The notes: generated by a model from the sequence alone, not told the origin. 64,000 bases of DNA from an uncultured Victivallis sp. (GCF_944391105.1 NZ_CALXSK010000006.1:43263-107262); one strand, 5' to 3'; counted from the stretch's first letter, positions 1 to 13,416 are shown. Numbers and translations are program-made.

Positions 1-3657
<3,657 letters not shown>

Positions 3658-3676
3658 GCGTAAATCGATGAACGGT

Positions 3677-3709
3677 GCGCCCCCGTGTGAAGAAGTTCGC
3701 GGGGGGCGC
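3677..3709 (+). terminator. Possible weak terminator or attenuator hairpin after rpoC
   Basis: An 8-bp GC-only stem (GCGCCCCC at 3677-3684 with GGGGGCGC at 3702-3709) lies 20 bases after the rpoC stop. No U-run follows directly, although an ATTTTT stretch occurs about 20 bases on, so it may only partly terminate or may be an mRNA stability element. Confidence 0.35.
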
Positions 3710-3756
3710 CGGAACGGGTTTCTGCAAGATTTTTGGCAAAAAAAACGGTAAGTTAT

Positions 3757-3788
3757 TTGCAAAAACCACTTTGCGGTATTATTTTATT
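3757..3788 (+). promoter_or_regulatory. Candidate promoter for the str/S10 operon
   Basis: The rpoC-rpsL gap becomes AT-rich here. TTGCAA at 3757-3762 is followed by an A/T stretch (TATTATTTTATT, 3777-3788) that offers several -10 choices with spacers of 14-19 bases. The exact -10 cannot be fixed by eye. The rpsL RBS AGGA lies at 3841-3844. Confidence 0.35.
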
Positions 3789-3851
3789 AGTCTTTGATGC
3801 ATGTTAAGTCATTTAAATTTCGAATGAAAATATAAGAAACAGGAATTTGTT

Positions 3852-4262
3852 ATGCCGACAATCAACCAGTTGGTGCGTTTCGGACGCGAAGAGAAGGCGA
3901 AGAAAAGTAAGTCGAAGGCGTTGAGCGCCTGCCCGCAGCGCCGTGGAGTCTGCCTGCAGGTGACGACTCGTACCCCGAAGAAACCGAACTCGGCGTTGCG
4001 CAAGATTGCGCGTGTTCGTCTGACCAACGGGCAGGAAGTGACGGCGTACGTCGGCGGCGAAGGGCACAATCTGCAGGAGCACTCTGTGGTGCTTGTGAAG
4101 GGTGGTCGTGTGCGTGACCTGCCGGGTGTGCGTTATCACATTGTCCGTGGCGCGCTGGACAGCCTCGGTGTGGATAAGCGTCGCCAGGGGCGTTCCAAAT
4201 ACGGCGCGAAGCGTCCGAAGCCGGGTCAGGAAGCGGCTGCCGCCAAGGGTAAGAAGAAGTAA
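3852..4262 (+). CDS. rpsL: 30S ribosomal protein S12
   Basis: S12 sits at the decoding centre of the 30S subunit and is the streptomycin-resistance protein. It is 136 aa, slightly longer than the 124 aa of E. coli because of a Lys/Ala-rich C-terminal tail. The hallmark segments are visible: KKPNSALRK near residue 45 and [10 protein letters not shown] near residue 90, which bracket the usual resistance positions. The lysines there look wild type, so no streptomycin-resistance change is obvious. AGGA lies 7 bases upstream of the ATG. It is the first gene of the str cluster and is followed by rpsG after 38 bases. Confidence 0.98.
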   Translation: MPTINQLVRFGREEKAKKSKSKALSACPQRRGVCLQVTTRTPKKPNSALRKIARVRLTNGQEVTAYVGGEGHNLQEHSVVLVKGGRVRDLPGVRYHIVRGALDSLGVDKRRQGRSKYGAKRPKPGQEAAAAKGKKK

Positions 4263-4300
4263 TTGGTCACAATTTGAATTTCAGATAAGGTGCGAAACAG

Positions 4301-4771
4301 ATGAGAAGACGCAGTGCTGTGAAGCGGGAACTGATTCCCGACGTGAAGTACAACAGCGAGCTGGTGGCCCGGCTGATCAATACGATCATGACCCGCGGCA
4401 AAAAATCCACCGCGCAGCAGATTGTTTACGGTGCGTTTGATGTGATCCAGGCGAAGAAGCCGGAGATGCAACCGCTCGACGTGTTCCTCCAGGCGCTGGA
4501 GAACGTGAAGCCGAAACTCGAAGTGAAGAGCCGTCGTGTCGGCGGTGCGACCTATCAGGTTCCGATCGAAGTCGATCCGGAGCGTCAGGTGGCGTTGGCG
4601 ATGCGGTGGATCACGACCTATTCCCGCGGCCGCAAGGGCAAGTCGATGACGGAGTCTCTGGCGGGCGAGTTGCTGGATGCGTTCGAGAACACCGGTTCCT
4701 CGATCAAGAAGAAAGAAGACACCTTTAAAATGGCGCAGGCGAACAAGGCGTTCGCTCATTACCGCTGGTAA
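4301..4771 (+). CDS. rpsG: 30S ribosomal protein S7
   Basis: S7 is the primary 16S rRNA-binding protein that nucleates the 30S head. At 156 aa it has the family's usual length and begins [10 protein letters not shown]. Conserved segments include [13 protein letters not shown] near residue 25 and the VGGATYQVP loop near residue 85, typical of bacterial S7. It lies between rpsL and fusA, ending 18 bases before the preferred fusA start. In other bacteria S7 is the translational repressor of this operon; a matching site cannot be pointed to here. Confidence 0.98.
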   Translation: MRRRSAVKRELIPDVKYNSELVARLINTIMTRGKKSTAQQIVYGAFDVIQAKKPEMQPLDVFLQALENVKPKLEVKSRRVGGATYQVPIEVDPERQVALAMRWITTYSRGRKGKSMTESLAGELLDAFENTGSSIKKKEDTFKMAQANKAFAHYRW

Positions 4772-4789
4772 GCGCCGGGAATGATGAAT

Positions 4790-6904
4790 ATGAGTACCGA
4801 GCAGGACAAAACCCAATATCATGAGTCGCCGCACCGCAAGCATGCGCTGAAGGATTACCGCAACATCGGCATCATGGCCCACATTGACGCGGGCAAAACC
4901 ACTCTGACCGAGCGGATTCTTTTCTACTGCGGCGTGAATTACAAGATCGGTGATACCCATGAGGGCACGGCCACCATGGACTGGATGGAGCAGGAGCGTG
5001 AACGCGGCATTACGATTACCAGCGCCGCCACCACCTGTTATTGGAAGAATCACCGGATCAACATCATCGACACTCCCGGACACGTGGACTTCACTGCCGA
5101 AGTGGAGCGTTCGCTGCGCGTTCTCGACGGAGCGGTTGCTGTGTTCTGCTCGGTCGGGAAGGTTCAGCCCCAGAGCGAGACCGTCTGGCGCCAGGCGCAG
5201 AAGTATCATGTTCCGATCGTGGCGCTGGTCAACAAGATGGACCGCACCGGAGCGGATTTCGACGGGGTTGTGACGGAAATCCATACGAAGCTCGGTGCGA
5301 CGCCGGTTCCGCTCATGCTGCCGATCGGTCGCGAGTCGGAATTCAAGGGCGTGATTGACGTGCTGGAAAACAAATGCGTCTATTTCAGCGACAAGGATAA
5401 CGGCGTGACGATGACCGAGGAGGAGCCGACCGGCGATCTCAAGACGCGTCAGGAAGCCGCCTACAAGCACATGGTCGAGTGTCTGGCCGAGGTTGATGAC
5501 GAAATTATGGAGATCTACCTCGCCGATGAGATGCCGGATCACGATCAGATCAAGGCCGCTCTGCGCCGTGCGACCCTTGCCGCTAAAATCGTGCCTGTCG
5601 CCTGCTGCACGGCGTTTAAGAACAAGGGTGTGCAGAAGCTGCTCGACGTCGTGGTTGACTATCTCCCGAGCCCGGTTGACATCTGGGACATCAAGGGAAC
5701 CGATCCGACCACGGGCGAAGCGATTACGCGCCATGTCGGTGATTTGCAGCCGTTCGCGGCGCTGGTGTTCAAAATCATGACCGACCCGTTTGTTGGTAAG
5801 CTCTACTATTTCCGTGTTTACTCCGGCGTTGCCTCGCAGGGGATGAGCGTCTACAATCCGCGTACCAACAAGCGTGAGCGTCTCGGCCGTCTGCTTCAGA
5901 TGCACGCGAATCAGCGGGTTGAGCAGGAGGAGATCTTCTCCGGCGACATTGCGGCTGCGGTGGGTCTGAAGAACGTCACGACGGGTGATACGATCTGTCT
6001 TGAGGACAAGCCGATTGTTCTGGAGTCGATGGCGTTCCCCGAGCCGGTGATCTCGATTGCGGTCGAGCCGAAGTCGTCGGGTGACCGCGACAAGCTCTCG
6101 AAGGGGCTGATTGCCCTTGCGGAAGAGGATCCGACCTTCCAGGTTCGTTCCGACGAGGAGACCGGGCAGACGATCATCTCCGGTATGGGAGAGCTGCACC
6201 TTGAGATCATCCTGGACCGTCTGGTTCGTGAGTTCAAGGTTGAGGCGAACACCGGTGCTCCGCAGGTTGCGTACCGCGAGGCGCTTTGCGGTTCGGCCGA
6301 TTCGAACATGAAGTTCGTGCGTCAGTCCGGCGGCCGCGGTCAGTACGGTCACTGTATCATCAATCTGATTCCGGGCGAACGTGGCTCCGGTATTGTGATC
6401 GAGAACAAGGTTGTCGGCGGAAACATTCCGAAGGAGTACATCAAGCCGATCGAGCAGGGTATTCGCGAGGCGGCCGCCTCCGGGGTGCTGGCCGGCTATC
6501 CGCTGATCGACTTCAAGGTTGAAATCATCGATGGTTCGTATCACCCGGTCGACTCCTCGGAAATGGCGTTCAAGGTTGCCGGTTCGATGGCGCTCAAAGA
6601 TGCTGCGAAGAAGGCGGGAATCATGTTGCTTGAGCCGATCATGAAGGTTGAGCTGACCACGCCGGATGAGAATATGGGCGACCTGATCGGTGACATCACG
6701 AGCCGTCGCGGCACGATTGTTGAGATCAATGCCGGTGAGAACAGTTTCACGCGGGTTCATGCGAACGTTCCGCTGTCGGAGCTGTTTGGATACGCCACCG
6801 CGATTCGTTCGCTTTCGCGCGGCCGCGCTTCCTACTCGATGGAGCCGGCGCACTTCGAGAGAGTTCCGAAACAAGTCCAAGATAAAATTGTGGAGAAGAA
6901 ATAA
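4790..6904 (+). CDS. fusA: Translation elongation factor G
   Basis: EF-G is the GTPase that drives ribosomal translocation. The G1 motif AHIDAGKTT (near residue 30), RGITITSAA switch I, DTPGH and NKMD are all present, followed by the complete domain II-V set including the domain IV segment GGRGQYG; total about 704 aa. Three in-frame ATGs occur at 4781, 4784 and 4790. I choose 4790 because the only SD-like GGGA (4777-4780) abuts the first ATG but is 9 bases from the third. The next gene is rpsJ after 3 bases; the tuf gene that usually follows fusA is missing. A second EF-G elsewhere in the genome cannot be excluded. Confidence 0.97.
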   Translation: MSTEQDKTQYHESPHRKHALKDYRNIGIMAHIDAGKTTLTERILFYCGVNYKIGDTHEGTATMDWMEQERERGITITSAATTCYWKNHRINIIDTPGHVDFTAEVERSLRVLDGAVAVFCSVGKVQPQSETVWRQAQKYHVPIVALVNKMDRTGADFDGVVTEIHTKLGATPVPLMLPIGRESEFKGVIDVLENKCVYFSDKDNGVTMTEEEPTGDLKTRQEAAYKHMVECLAEVDDEIMEIYLADEMPDHDQIKAALRRATLAAKIVPVACCTAFKNKGVQKLLDVVVDYLPSPVDIWDIKGTDPTTGEAITRHVGDLQPFAALVFKIMTDPFVGKLYYFRVYSGVASQGMSVYNPRTNKRERLGRLLQMHANQRVEQEEIFSGDIAAAVGLKNVTTGDTICLEDKPIVLESMAFPEPVISIAVEPKSSGDRDKLSKGLIALAEEDPTFQVRSDEETGQTIISGMGELHLEIILDRLVREFKVEANTGAPQVAYREALCGSADSNMKFVRQSGGRGQYGHCIINLIPGERGSGIVIENKVVGGNIPKEYIKPIEQGIREAAASGVLAGYPLIDFKVEIIDGSYHPVDSSEMAFKVAGSMALKDAAKKAGIMLLEPIMKVELTTPDENMGDLIGDITSRRGTIVEINAGENSFTRVHANVPLSELFGYATAIRSLSRGRASYSMEPAHFERVPKQVQDKIVEKK

Positions 6905-6907
6905 GTT

Positions 6908-7231
6908 ATGGCTACGGGCAAAACCCAGCGTATCCGCATCCGGCTGCAGGCGTACGAGCACCGGATTCTGGATCAGTCGGTCAACGAAATTCTTGAAACT
7001 GCCAAGCGTACGGGTTCTCTGGTTGCCGGTCCTGTGCCGCTTCCGACCCGGATCGAGCGTTGGACGGTCAACCGTTCCCCGCACATCAACAAGAAGTCGA
7101 TGGAGCAGTTTGAGATTCGTACGCACAAGCGTATGATGGATATTGTCAACCCGACGGCGAAAACGGTTGATGAGCTTAAGAAGCTCAATCTGCCCGCCGG
7201 CGTGGACATCGCGATCAAGATTGGAGTCTAG
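6908..7231 (+). CDS. rpsJ: 30S ribosomal protein S10
   Basis: S10 is a 30S head protein and also the NusE partner of NusB in antitermination. It is 107 aa with the standard beginning [16 protein letters not shown] and the family core [19 protein letters not shown] near residues 38-56. It follows fusA after 3 bases, so the str and S10 clusters form one transcription unit unless interrupted by the hairpin downstream. A GGAG motif inside the end of fusA could serve as RBS. Confidence 0.98.
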   Translation: MATGKTQRIRIRLQAYEHRILDQSVNEILETAKRTGSLVAGPVPLPTRIERWTVNRSPHINKKSMEQFEIRTHKRMMDIVNPTAKTVDELKKLNLPAGVDIAIKIGV

Positions 7232-7249
7232 AACGGTTCTGGCTCCATA

Positions 7250-7285
7250 GATACCAATGCCCCCGACCGATTGGGGGCACGTATC
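7250..7285 (+). promoter_or_regulatory. Leader hairpin between rpsJ and rplC
   Basis: Two stacked stems lie in the 80-base rpsJ-rplC gap: outer GATAC (7250-7254) with GTATC (7281-7285), and inner TGCCCCC (7258-7264) with GGGGGCA (7273-7279) around an 8-base loop. There is no U-run, so a regulatory or processing structure is more likely than a terminator. The position is unusual because the known L4-responsive leader of E. coli precedes rpsJ. Confidence 0.55.
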
Positions 7286-7311
7286 GAATGTTTCTCACGA
7301 AAGGAGAAAGT

Positions 7312-7968
7312 ATGAAAGGATTAATCGGTAAAAAGGTCGGAATGACTCAGGTCTACGACGAGAACGGCGTGCTGATCCCGGTGACGGTGGTTCAGGCCGG
7401 TCCGTGCGTGGTGACCGATGTCAAGACCCCGGAGCGCGACGGATACTCGGCGATCCAGCTGGGTTTCGGAGAGCGCAAGGCGAAGAATGTGACGAAGGCT
7501 CGCGCCGGGCATCTCGCGAAGGCGGGTTTGACGGGCAGCAAGCTGCCGTCGGTGTTGCGTGAAGTCCGCATCAGCGCGAATGACGAAGTCCCGGCTTTGG
7601 GGACGGAGCTGAAGGCTGACATCTTCGAGGCGAATGAGTACCTCGATGTGATCGGTACGACGAAGGGTCGCGGCTTCCAGGGTGTCGTCAAGCGTCATCG
7701 TTTTGGCGGCGGTCGTGCGAGCCACGGTGGAGCCTGGACTCGTCGTACGGGTTCGATCGGCTGCTGCGAGTGGCCGGGCAACGTGATCAAGGGCAAGCGC
7801 ATGCCGGGTCACATGGGCAATGTTCCGCGCACGGTTCAGAATCTGAAGATCGTGCGTGTGATGGCGGAAGACAATGTGTTGCTGCTCAAGGGCGCCGTTC
7901 CGGGCGCGAACGGCGGCATTTTGTTGATCCGGAGTGCAATCAAGAAGCAGCCGGCCGCGCAGAAGTAA
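7312..7968 (+). CDS. rplC: 50S ribosomal protein L3
   Basis: L3 is an early assembly protein of the 50S subunit near the peptidyl-transferase centre. It begins MKGLIGKKVGMTQ and contains the conserved W-finger region around residues 130-155 (RFGGGRASHGG, then SIGCCEWPG) and KRMPGHMGN. A longer in-frame start at 7288 exists, but AAGGAG at 7301-7306 points to the ATG at 7312, giving 218 aa. It is followed by rplD after 12 bases. Confidence 0.97.
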   Translation: MKGLIGKKVGMTQVYDENGVLIPVTVVQAGPCVVTDVKTPERDGYSAIQLGFGERKAKNVTKARAGHLAKAGLTGSKLPSVLREVRISANDEVPALGTELKADIFEANEYLDVIGTTKGRGFQGVVKRHRFGGGRASHGGAWTRRTGSIGCCEWPGNVIKGKRMPGHMGNVPRTVQNLKIVRVMAEDNVLLLKGAVPGANGGILLIRSAIKKQPAAQK

Positions 7969-7980
7969 GAGGTGTGTATC

Positions 7981-8631
7981 ATGTCGAATACTTTAGATAT
8001 CCTTGATTGCAAAGGAACCCGGGTTGGCGAGTACGTCATTCCCGAGGGCGTGATGATCGAGTTGAACAATGAGCCGGAAAAGGGACTGCAGGCTGTTCAC
8101 GACACTGTGGTTGCTTATCTTGCCGGATTGCGTGCCGGCACGGCCTGCACGAAGACGCGCGGAGAGGTTTCCGGAGGCGGCGCCAAGCCGTTCCGCCAGA
8201 AGGGAACCGGTCGTGCGCGTTCCGGTTCGAGCCGGAGCCCTGTCTGGGTCGGCGGCGGTACGATTTTCGGACCCCGTCCGCGTTCGTTCGCGAAGAAGGT
8301 CAACAAGAAGGTTCTGCGTCTGGCTCTGCGGCGTGCGTTCACGGAGCGGATTGCTGATGGTGACGTTGTAGTTGTCGATCAGGTGCAGCTGCCGGATCAC
8401 AAGACGAAGAACGTCGTTTCGATTCTGAAGAATCTGAATCTTGCCGACAGCACGGTGATGATGTCGCTCCCGGCTCTTGAGGATCAGGCCGCGGTGGTGT
8501 GCGCTACGGGCAATCTGCCGAATCTGGTGCTTCGCAAGTCTGATAATGTCAACGTGTATGAACTGCTTCGCTTCGGCAAGCTCCTTTTCACGAAGGACGG
8601 CCTTGATGCGTTCATCCAGCGTCTGGCGTAA
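7981..8631 (+). CDS. rplD: 50S ribosomal protein L4
   Basis: L4 lines the exit tunnel and in some bacteria represses the S10 operon by binding its leader. The 216 aa protein contains the tunnel-loop signature near residues 50-90 ([20 protein letters not shown], then a Ser/Arg-rich stretch and FGPRPRS). A GTG at 7972 is in frame, but AGAGGTG at 7968-7974 is properly spaced for the ATG at 7981. The upstream hairpin at 7250-7285 is a possible target of its autoregulation, which is inference only. Confidence 0.97.
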   Translation: MSNTLDILDCKGTRVGEYVIPEGVMIELNNEPEKGLQAVHDTVVAYLAGLRAGTACTKTRGEVSGGGAKPFRQKGTGRARSGSSRSPVWVGGGTIFGPRPRSFAKKVNKKVLRLALRRAFTERIADGDVVVVDQVQLPDHKTKNVVSILKNLNLADSTVMMSLPALEDQAAVVCATGNLPNLVLRKSDNVNVYELLRFGKLLFTKDGLDAFIQRLA

Positions 8632-8642
8632 GGAGATGGATC

Positions 8643-8924
8643 ATGAGAAGTGCTTTTGATATCATCATCGCACCGGTGGTCACCGAGAAGAGCAATGCTC
8701 AGGCGCAGGCCTCGAAGTACGTGTTCAAGGTGAAGACGGATGCCGAGAAGATCGAGATCGGCCGGGCAATCGAAGAGTTGTTCAAGGTCAAGGTCAAGTC
8801 GGTGAATGTCATGAACTGCATGGGCAAGACCCGCCGCGCGGGCCGCACCAACAAGATGGGGCGGCGTGCGGACTGGAAGAAGGCGGTCGTCACGTTGTCC
8901 GAAGGCAGCATCGAGATCATTTAA
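8643..8924 (+). CDS. rplW: 50S ribosomal protein L23
   Basis: L23 sits at the tunnel exit and is the docking site for trigger factor and SRP. It is 93 aa, the normal length, with the family opening APVVTEKSN and a central KVKSVNVMNCMGKTRR loop. A GGAG RBS at 8634-8637 precedes the ATG, and it lies between rplD and rplB with short gaps as in other bacteria. Confidence 0.97.
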   Translation: MRSAFDIIIAPVVTEKSNAQAQASKYVFKVKTDAEKIEIGRAIEELFKVKVKSVNVMNCMGKTRRAGRTNKMGRRADWKKAVVTLSEGSIEII

Positions 8925-8942
8925 CAGAGGGAGAAGACAAGA

Positions 8943-9773
8943 ATGGCGGTTAAGAGTTTTAATCCCGTGACTCCCTCCCGGCGTCATATGGCGACGATGG
9001 ACTATGCGTCCATGATCACCAAGAGCGCGCCGGAGAAGAGTCTCGTCAAGGGGAAGAAGTCCTCGGGCGGTCGCAACAACATGGGTCGGATCACGACCCG
9101 TTTCCGCGGAGGCGGCAACAAGCGCCGTTACCGTATGGTTGATTTTGTTCGTACCAAGGAGAATGTTCCGGCGAAGGTGGTTTCGATCGAATACGATCCG
9201 AACCGTTCCGCGAACATCGCTCTCATCTGCTATGCGGATGGTGAGAAGTCCTACATCCTTGCGCCGGTCGGTCTGAAAGTCGGCGACAAGGTGATGAACG
9301 GTCCGAAGTCTGAGCTCAAGCCGGGCAACTGGCTTGCGCTGAAGGATATTCCGGTCGGTGTCAACATCTGCTGCATCGAGATGCAGCCCGGTCGTGGTGC
9401 GAAGATCGCGCGTTCGGCGGGTCAGGTTGCGACGCTGCGCGGCAAGGAAGAGACCTATGCGCAGATCAAGCTGCCGTCGGGTGAAGTTCGCATGATTCAT
9501 GTGAACTGCCATGCGATGATCGGCCAGGTCGGCAATCTCGACCGTATGAACGTGAAGATGGGCAAGGCCGGCAAGAAGCGTTATCTCGGCTTCCGGCCGC
9601 ATGTCCGCGGCGTTGCGATGAACCCGGTCGATCACCCGATGGGTGGTGGTGAAGGTCGTACCTCCGGCGGCGGTCATCCGGTTTCGCCGTGGGGTCAGCT
9701 GGCCAAGGGCAAGCGCACCCGCAACCCGAAGAAAACTTCGAAGAACTTCATTGTTGAGCGGAGGAAGAAGTAA
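8943..9773 (+). CDS. rplB: 50S ribosomal protein L2
   Basis: L2 is one of the most conserved 50S proteins and is needed for subunit association and peptidyl transfer. It is 276 aa. The N-terminal basic segment [20 protein letters not shown] lies near residues 42-61, and the C-terminal loop [18 protein letters not shown] near residues 225-245 contains the invariant His. The stop codon overlaps the rpsS start by one base (TAATG), indicating coupled translation. Confidence 0.98.
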   Translation: MAVKSFNPVTPSRRHMATMDYASMITKSAPEKSLVKGKKSSGGRNNMGRITTRFRGGGNKRRYRMVDFVRTKENVPAKVVSIEYDPNRSANIALICYADGEKSYILAPVGLKVGDKVMNGPKSELKPGNWLALKDIPVGVNICCIEMQPGRGAKIARSAGQVATLRGKEETYAQIKLPSGEVRMIHVNCHAMIGQVGNLDRMNVKMGKAGKKRYLGFRPHVRGVAMNPVDHPMGGGEGRTSGGGHPVSPWGQLAKGKRTRNPKKTSKNFIVERRKK

Positions 9774-10036
9774 TGGCCAGATCGATTAAGAAGGGCCCGT
9801 TCGTCGACCAGTACCTGATCGACAAGGTGGAGAAGATGGGCAATCAGAAAGTTGCGATCAAGACCTGGTCGCGCCGCTCGATGATTATCCCGGATTTTGT
9901 TGGACACACGTTCAACGTGCACAACGGCAAAAGCTTTGTTCCGGTGTTTGTGACGGAAAACATGGTTGGTCACAAGCTCGGCGAGTTTGCGCTGACCCGT
10001 ACCTTCAAGGATCACGGTGTGGTTTCCGGTAAATAA
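9773..10036 (+). CDS. rpsS: 30S ribosomal protein S19
   Basis: S19 binds 16S rRNA in the 30S head with S13. It is 87 aa, opens with [10 protein letters not shown] and ends with [13 protein letters not shown], both typical. It overlaps rplB by one base. It is the last gene of this ribosomal cluster: rplV, rpsC, rplP, rpmC and rpsQ, which normally continue the S10 operon, are absent and a strong terminator follows 24 bases later. Confidence 0.97.
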   Translation: MARSIKKGPFVDQYLIDKVEKMGNQKVAIKTWSRRSMIIPDFVGHTFNVHNGKSFVPVFVTENMVGHKLGEFALTRTFKDHGVVSGK

Positions 10037-10059
10037 TTTCCGGAGATGGTTCGAAGATT

Positions 10060-10099
10060 CCCCGCAGTTGGTTGAGCCGATTGCGGGGTTTCTTTTTTT
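10060..10099 (+). terminator. Rho-independent terminator of the ribosomal operon
   Basis: A 7-bp stem CCCCGCA (10060-10066) with TGCGGGG (10082-10088) is followed at once by TTTCTTTTTTTAT. This is a textbook intrinsic terminator and closes the rpsL-rpsS unit. Confidence 0.92.
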
Positions 10100-10115
10100 A
10101 TCTGCGTCATTTCGC

Positions 10116-10143
10116 TTGAACGCGGGAAATTTTGTGCTATTTT
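10116..10143 (+). promoter_or_regulatory. Promoter for lpdA
   Basis: TTGAAC (10116-10121), a 16-base spacer and TATTTT (10138-10143) lie directly after the terminator and about 44 bases before the lpdA start codon. Confidence 0.6.
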
Positions 10144-10186
10144 GTCAGTATGCTTCTGAATGACCATCAGCAAGGAGAGACACACC

Positions 10187-11584
10187 GTGGAAAAATTCGA
10201 TGTTTGTGTGATCGGCGCCGGTCCCGGCGGGTACGTTGCGGCGATTCGTGCCGGGCAGAGCGGATTCAAGACTGCGATTGTCGAGAAGGCGTTTCCCGGG
10301 GGAACGTGTTTGAATGTCGGCTGCATTCCGACCAAGACGTTGATTGCCGGGGCGGAAGTGTATGTCTCCGCGCGACACGCGGCTGATTTCGGCGTTGAGA
10401 TTTCCGGCGAGATCCGGGCGGACTGGAAGAAGATGCTCGCCCGAAAGGACGAGGTGATCGGAAAATTGCGCAACGGCATCTCATCTCTGCTGAAGTCTGC
10501 GGGGGTGACGGTATTCGGCGGGCGTGGAGAATTTCTCTCGCGCCGGCAGCTGCTGGTGGCTTCCGGTGAGGCGGCAGGGCGCGTGATTGAAGCGGATCGC
10601 TTCATCATTGCGACAGGTTCGGAACCGCTGGTACCGGGATTCATTCCGCAGGGGGATCGGATTCTGACTTCTACGGAGCTGTTGAGTCTTCCGAAACTTC
10701 CGAAGAGTCTGCTCATACTTGGCGGCGGGGTGATCGGCTGTGAATTCGCCTGTCTTTTTGCGGAACTCGGGGTGGAGGTTACGGTGGTCGAGATGTTGCC
10801 GCAGATCCTGCCGCAGACCGACGGCGAATGTGCCAAGTTGCTCGCGAAGCAGATGAACGGCATGGGAATCCGGATTCTGAACGGAACGCCGCTTTCGGAG
10901 ATCAAATGTACGGCGCGCGGAGTCTCCGGCAAAGTCGGGCCGGAGACGGTCAGGGCGGAGTATCTGCTCGTCTCGATCGGTCGCAAGCCGGTGACGGCGG
11001 ATCTGAACCTGGCCGCTGCGGGAGTGAAGGTCAATCCCCGCGGTTTCATTGAGGTCGATGAGGCGTTCCGGACGAGTGCTCCGAACATTTTTGCAATCGG
11101 TGACGCGGTCGGGCAGATCATGCTTGCGCACTGGGCAAGCGCCGCCGCGGAGAATGTGGTCAACACCCTGCGTGGCAAATCCACGGAGTTTCCGGGCGCC
11201 ATTACGCCGGGTTGCATTTTCACTTCTCCTGAAATCGGCACGGTCGGCAAAAGCGAGGAGCAGCTCAAGAGTGAAGGCGTGGAGTATGTTGTCGGCAAGT
11301 TCCCGTTCTCGGCGCTCGGAAAGGCGATGGCGATGAATCAGACCGAAGGGTTCGTTAAAATTCTTGCGGATGCGAAGAGCGATCAGGTGCTCGGGGTGCA
11401 CATCATCGGACCGCATGCGACCGATCTCATCGCCGAGGCGGTACCGGCCATGCTGATGGAGATCACCGCGAAGGAGCTCGGCCGAGCGATCCACGCGCAT
11501 CCGACGCTCGGGGAGGCGATGATGGAGGCCGCGCACGCGGTTCACGGTGAATGCGCCCATCTGCCGACCCGCCGGAAACGGTGA
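10187..11584 (+). CDS. lpdA: Dihydrolipoyl dehydrogenase
   Basis: FAD-dependent E3 component that reoxidises lipoyl groups of pyruvate or 2-oxoacid dehydrogenase or of the glycine cleavage system. The FAD-binding GAGPGGY motif lies near residue 11, the redox disulfide CLNVGC near residue 41, the NAD-binding GGGVIGCEFA near residue 180, and the C-terminal catalytic His-Glu in HAHPTLGEA. I choose the GTG at 10187 (465 aa) because AAGGAGAG at 10172-10179 is ideally spaced; an ATG at 10160 has no RBS. No E1, E2 or gcv genes adjoin it, so the partner complex is unknown. Confidence 0.93.
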   Translation: MEKFDVCVIGAGPGGYVAAIRAGQSGFKTAIVEKAFPGGTCLNVGCIPTKTLIAGAEVYVSARHAADFGVEISGEIRADWKKMLARKDEVIGKLRNGISSLLKSAGVTVFGGRGEFLSRRQLLVASGEAAGRVIEADRFIIATGSEPLVPGFIPQGDRILTSTELLSLPKLPKSLLILGGGVIGCEFACLFAELGVEVTVVEMLPQILPQTDGECAKLLAKQMNGMGIRILNGTPLSEIKCTARGVSGKVGPETVRAEYLLVSIGRKPVTADLNLAAAGVKVNPRGFIEVDEAFRTSAPNIFAIGDAVGQIMLAHWASAAAENVVNTLRGKSTEFPGAITPGCIFTSPEIGTVGKSEEQLKSEGVEYVVGKFPFSALGKAMAMNQTEGFVKILADAKSDQVLGVHIIGPHATDLIAEAVPAMLMEITAKELGRAIHAHPTLGEAMMEAAHAVHGECAHLPTRRKR

Positions 11585-11601
11585 AGGTTGCGGTTGGCAA
11601 G

Positions 11602-12285
11602 ATGATTCCTGATCTGGCTGTCATCATCGTAGCGGGCGGCTCGGCGCTGCGGTTTGGAGGCGACAAGTTGATGGTTGAGCTGGGGGGGCTTCCGGTTTTT
11701 CTGCACAGTGTGCGGGAGTTTCTGCCGGTGGCGGCTCCCGGCTCTCTGGTTGTTGTGCATCCTGCCGGGCGCGGCGGAGAGTTTCGTGCGGTGGCGGAGC
11801 GTTATCTTCCGGGTGCCGGAATTGTCTGGGCAGAAGGTGGCGCATGTCGTTCCGCCTCGGTTCGTTCGGGGCTCGCGCGGATTCCGCTTGCGGCGGGGAT
11901 CGTCGCTGTGCACGATGCGGCTCGTCCGCTCGCCTCGGCCGGACTGCTGGTTCGTCTGGTTGCGGAGGCGCGGCGCAGCGGCGGAGCAATTCCCGGGAAG
12001 CCGGTGACTGATACGCTCAAACGTTGCGGCGAAACCGGCTTGATAGAGGAGACGATCCCGCGCTCGGGACTCTGGCGGGTTGAGACGCCCCAGGTGTTTG
12101 ACCTCGAAAAGTTGCGTGCGGCCTATGAAAGGGCTCCTGAGGCTGATCTTACGGATGACGCCTGCGTTTATTCCATGGCCGGCTTTGGCTGCGCCGTGGT
12201 GTTGAATGAGCAAGAGAATCTGAAGATCACCTATCCTGCTGATATCGCTCTGCTCAAACGGCGGGAGTGCGAGGCGAAGGGATGA
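11602..12285 (+). CDS. ispD: 2-C-methyl-D-erythritol 4-phosphate cytidylyltransferase
   Basis: IspD transfers CMP from CTP to MEP in the non-mevalonate isoprenoid pathway. The nucleotidyltransferase signature [13 protein letters not shown] begins near residue 9, and HDAARPL near residue 103 and [15 protein letters not shown] near residue 163 are typical of the family. Length from the ATG at 11602 is 227 aa, close to the usual 230. The frame is open further upstream into lpdA, with a GTG at 11581 overlapping the lpdA stop as an alternative coupled start. It shares an ATGA overlap with the next gene. IspF is not adjacent. Confidence 0.9.
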   Translation: MIPDLAVIIVAGGSALRFGGDKLMVELGGLPVFLHSVREFLPVAAPGSLVVVHPAGRGGEFRAVAERYLPGAGIVWAEGGACRSASVRSGLARIPLAAGIVAVHDAARPLASAGLLVRLVAEARRSGGAIPGKPVTDTLKRCGETGLIEETIPRSGLWRVETPQVFDLEKLRAAYERAPEADLTDDACVYSMAGFGCAVVLNEQENLKITYPADIALLKRRECEAKG

Positions 12286-12686
12286 AACGCCTGCGTGCGG
12301 CTCACCTTGCGCTGGGGCGTCGCGGGGAGGAGGCTGCGGTGCGGCTGCTGCTCGCCAAGGGATATACGCTTCTTGCGCGCAACTGGCGCGTAAAGTCCGG
12401 GGAGCTCGACATTGTCGCCCGCGATGGGGCGACGCTGGTTTTCGTCGAGGTCAAGACGTTGCGGCGCGAAGGGATTTTCCGTCCTGGAGACAACTTGTCC
12501 CCGCGTCAGATGCGCCGGAATTTCCGTGCGGCGTGTTGCTATTACCGGACGATCGGACGACCGGCTCTGCCGGGCAGATTCGATCTGATAGAGGTGGTTG
12601 CCGGACGTCGGTGGATACGGAGCATTCGGCATCGTTTGAATTACCTGCCGCCGCTGGCGCCGGGGGGGAGGCGGGGGGATGTTTAG
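12282..12686 (+). CDS. YraN/UPF0102 family endonuclease-like protein
   Basis: A 134 aa member of the YraN family, a small restriction-endonuclease-like fold of uncertain role. The typical pattern is visible: [26 protein letters not shown] is split here into GRRGEEAA near residue 12 and LLARNWR near residue 33, then [10 protein letters not shown] and VFVEVKTLR, which carry the D-ExK-type catalytic residues. The start at 12282 overlaps the ispD stop (ATGA) and is preceded by GAAGGG. The 3' end overlaps the next gene by 8 bases, so the three genes are translationally coupled. Confidence 0.85.
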   Translation: MKRLRAAHLALGRRGEEAAVRLLLAKGYTLLARNWRVKSGELDIVARDGATLVFVEVKTLRREGIFRPGDNLSPRQMRRNFRAACCYYRTIGRPALPGRFDLIEVVAGRRWIRSIRHRLNYLPPLAPGGRRGDV

Positions 12687-13392
12687 GTTTTTCCGGGGAT
12701 TCGCAGCCGCGTTGAATCTGTTTCCCTGTCCGGTCTGCCGTTCCGGCGACGGAGGCGGGGCGAACCGGTTCTGCCCGGAGTGCGAGGCGCGGATGCACCG
12801 GATCACCGGAGTGCGTTGCCGGGGATGTGGGGGCGAGCTTGATACGGCGCTGGCGCTCTGCTCGGCCTGTCTCGCTGCGGAGAAGAGGCCGTGGATCGGG
12901 GCGGCGGCCGTTTATGAGTATCGTGATCTGACGCGCCGGGTGATCCATCGTTTCAAGTTCTACAATCATCCGGAACTTGCGCGTTCGTTCGGAGTCGCCG
13001 GAGCGGAACGTATGCGGGAAGAGAAGAACTTTCGTGCGGAGGTGGTCGTTCCGGTTCCGCTGCATTTTACGAGATATTACTGGCGTTCGTTCAATCAGGC
13101 GGAACTGTTCGGGGAGGTGGTCGCGGAGGAGCTGGGAATTCCGCTCTGCAATGCGCTTTGCCGCATTCGGCGGACGCGCCATCAGGCCCGGCTTTCCCGC
13201 GAGGCTCGGCGGAAGAATCCGCGCGGTGTGTTCGCCGTGCGGGATGCGGAATCGATTCGCGGGCGCTGTGTGCTGCTGGTTGACGACGTGTTTACGACCG
13301 GCGCGACGCTGGCGTCGGCGGCGAATGTGCTGCTCAAGTCCGGTTCCGGGCCGGTTTTTGTGCTGACTGCCGCGCGGACTCCTCGCAACTGA
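12679..13392 (+). CDS. ComF family protein (phosphoribosyltransferase fold)
   Basis: ComF-type proteins have an N-terminal zinc ribbon and a phosphoribosyltransferase domain; in transformable bacteria they assist DNA uptake, elsewhere the role is unclear. Four Cys pairs are visible in the first 65 residues (CPVC, CPEC, CRGCG, CSAC), and the PRPP-binding motif [14 protein letters not shown] lies near residue 200. Length is 237 aa, normal for the family. A G-rich RBS lies inside the end of the YraN-type gene. No other competence genes are adjacent. Confidence 0.88.
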   Translation: MFRFFRGFAAALNLFPCPVCRSGDGGGANRFCPECEARMHRITGVRCRGCGGELDTALALCSACLAAEKRPWIGAAAVYEYRDLTRRVIHRFKFYNHPELARSFGVAGAERMREEKNFRAEVVVPVPLHFTRYYWRSFNQAELFGEVVAEELGIPLCNALCRIRRTRHQARLSREARRKNPRGVFAVRDAESIRGRCVLLVDDVFTTGATLASAANVLLKSGSGPVFVLTAARTPRN

Positions 13393-13416
13393 ATCGGAAT
13401 ATTTTCCATTCCCCGC

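Noticed and set aside
4226..7126. A 966-codon open frame on the minus strand across fusA and its neighbours
   Set aside because: It is antisense to unmistakable rpsG, fusA and rpsJ. Long antisense frames are expected here because the high-GC codon usage avoids the triplets that would be stops on the other strand.
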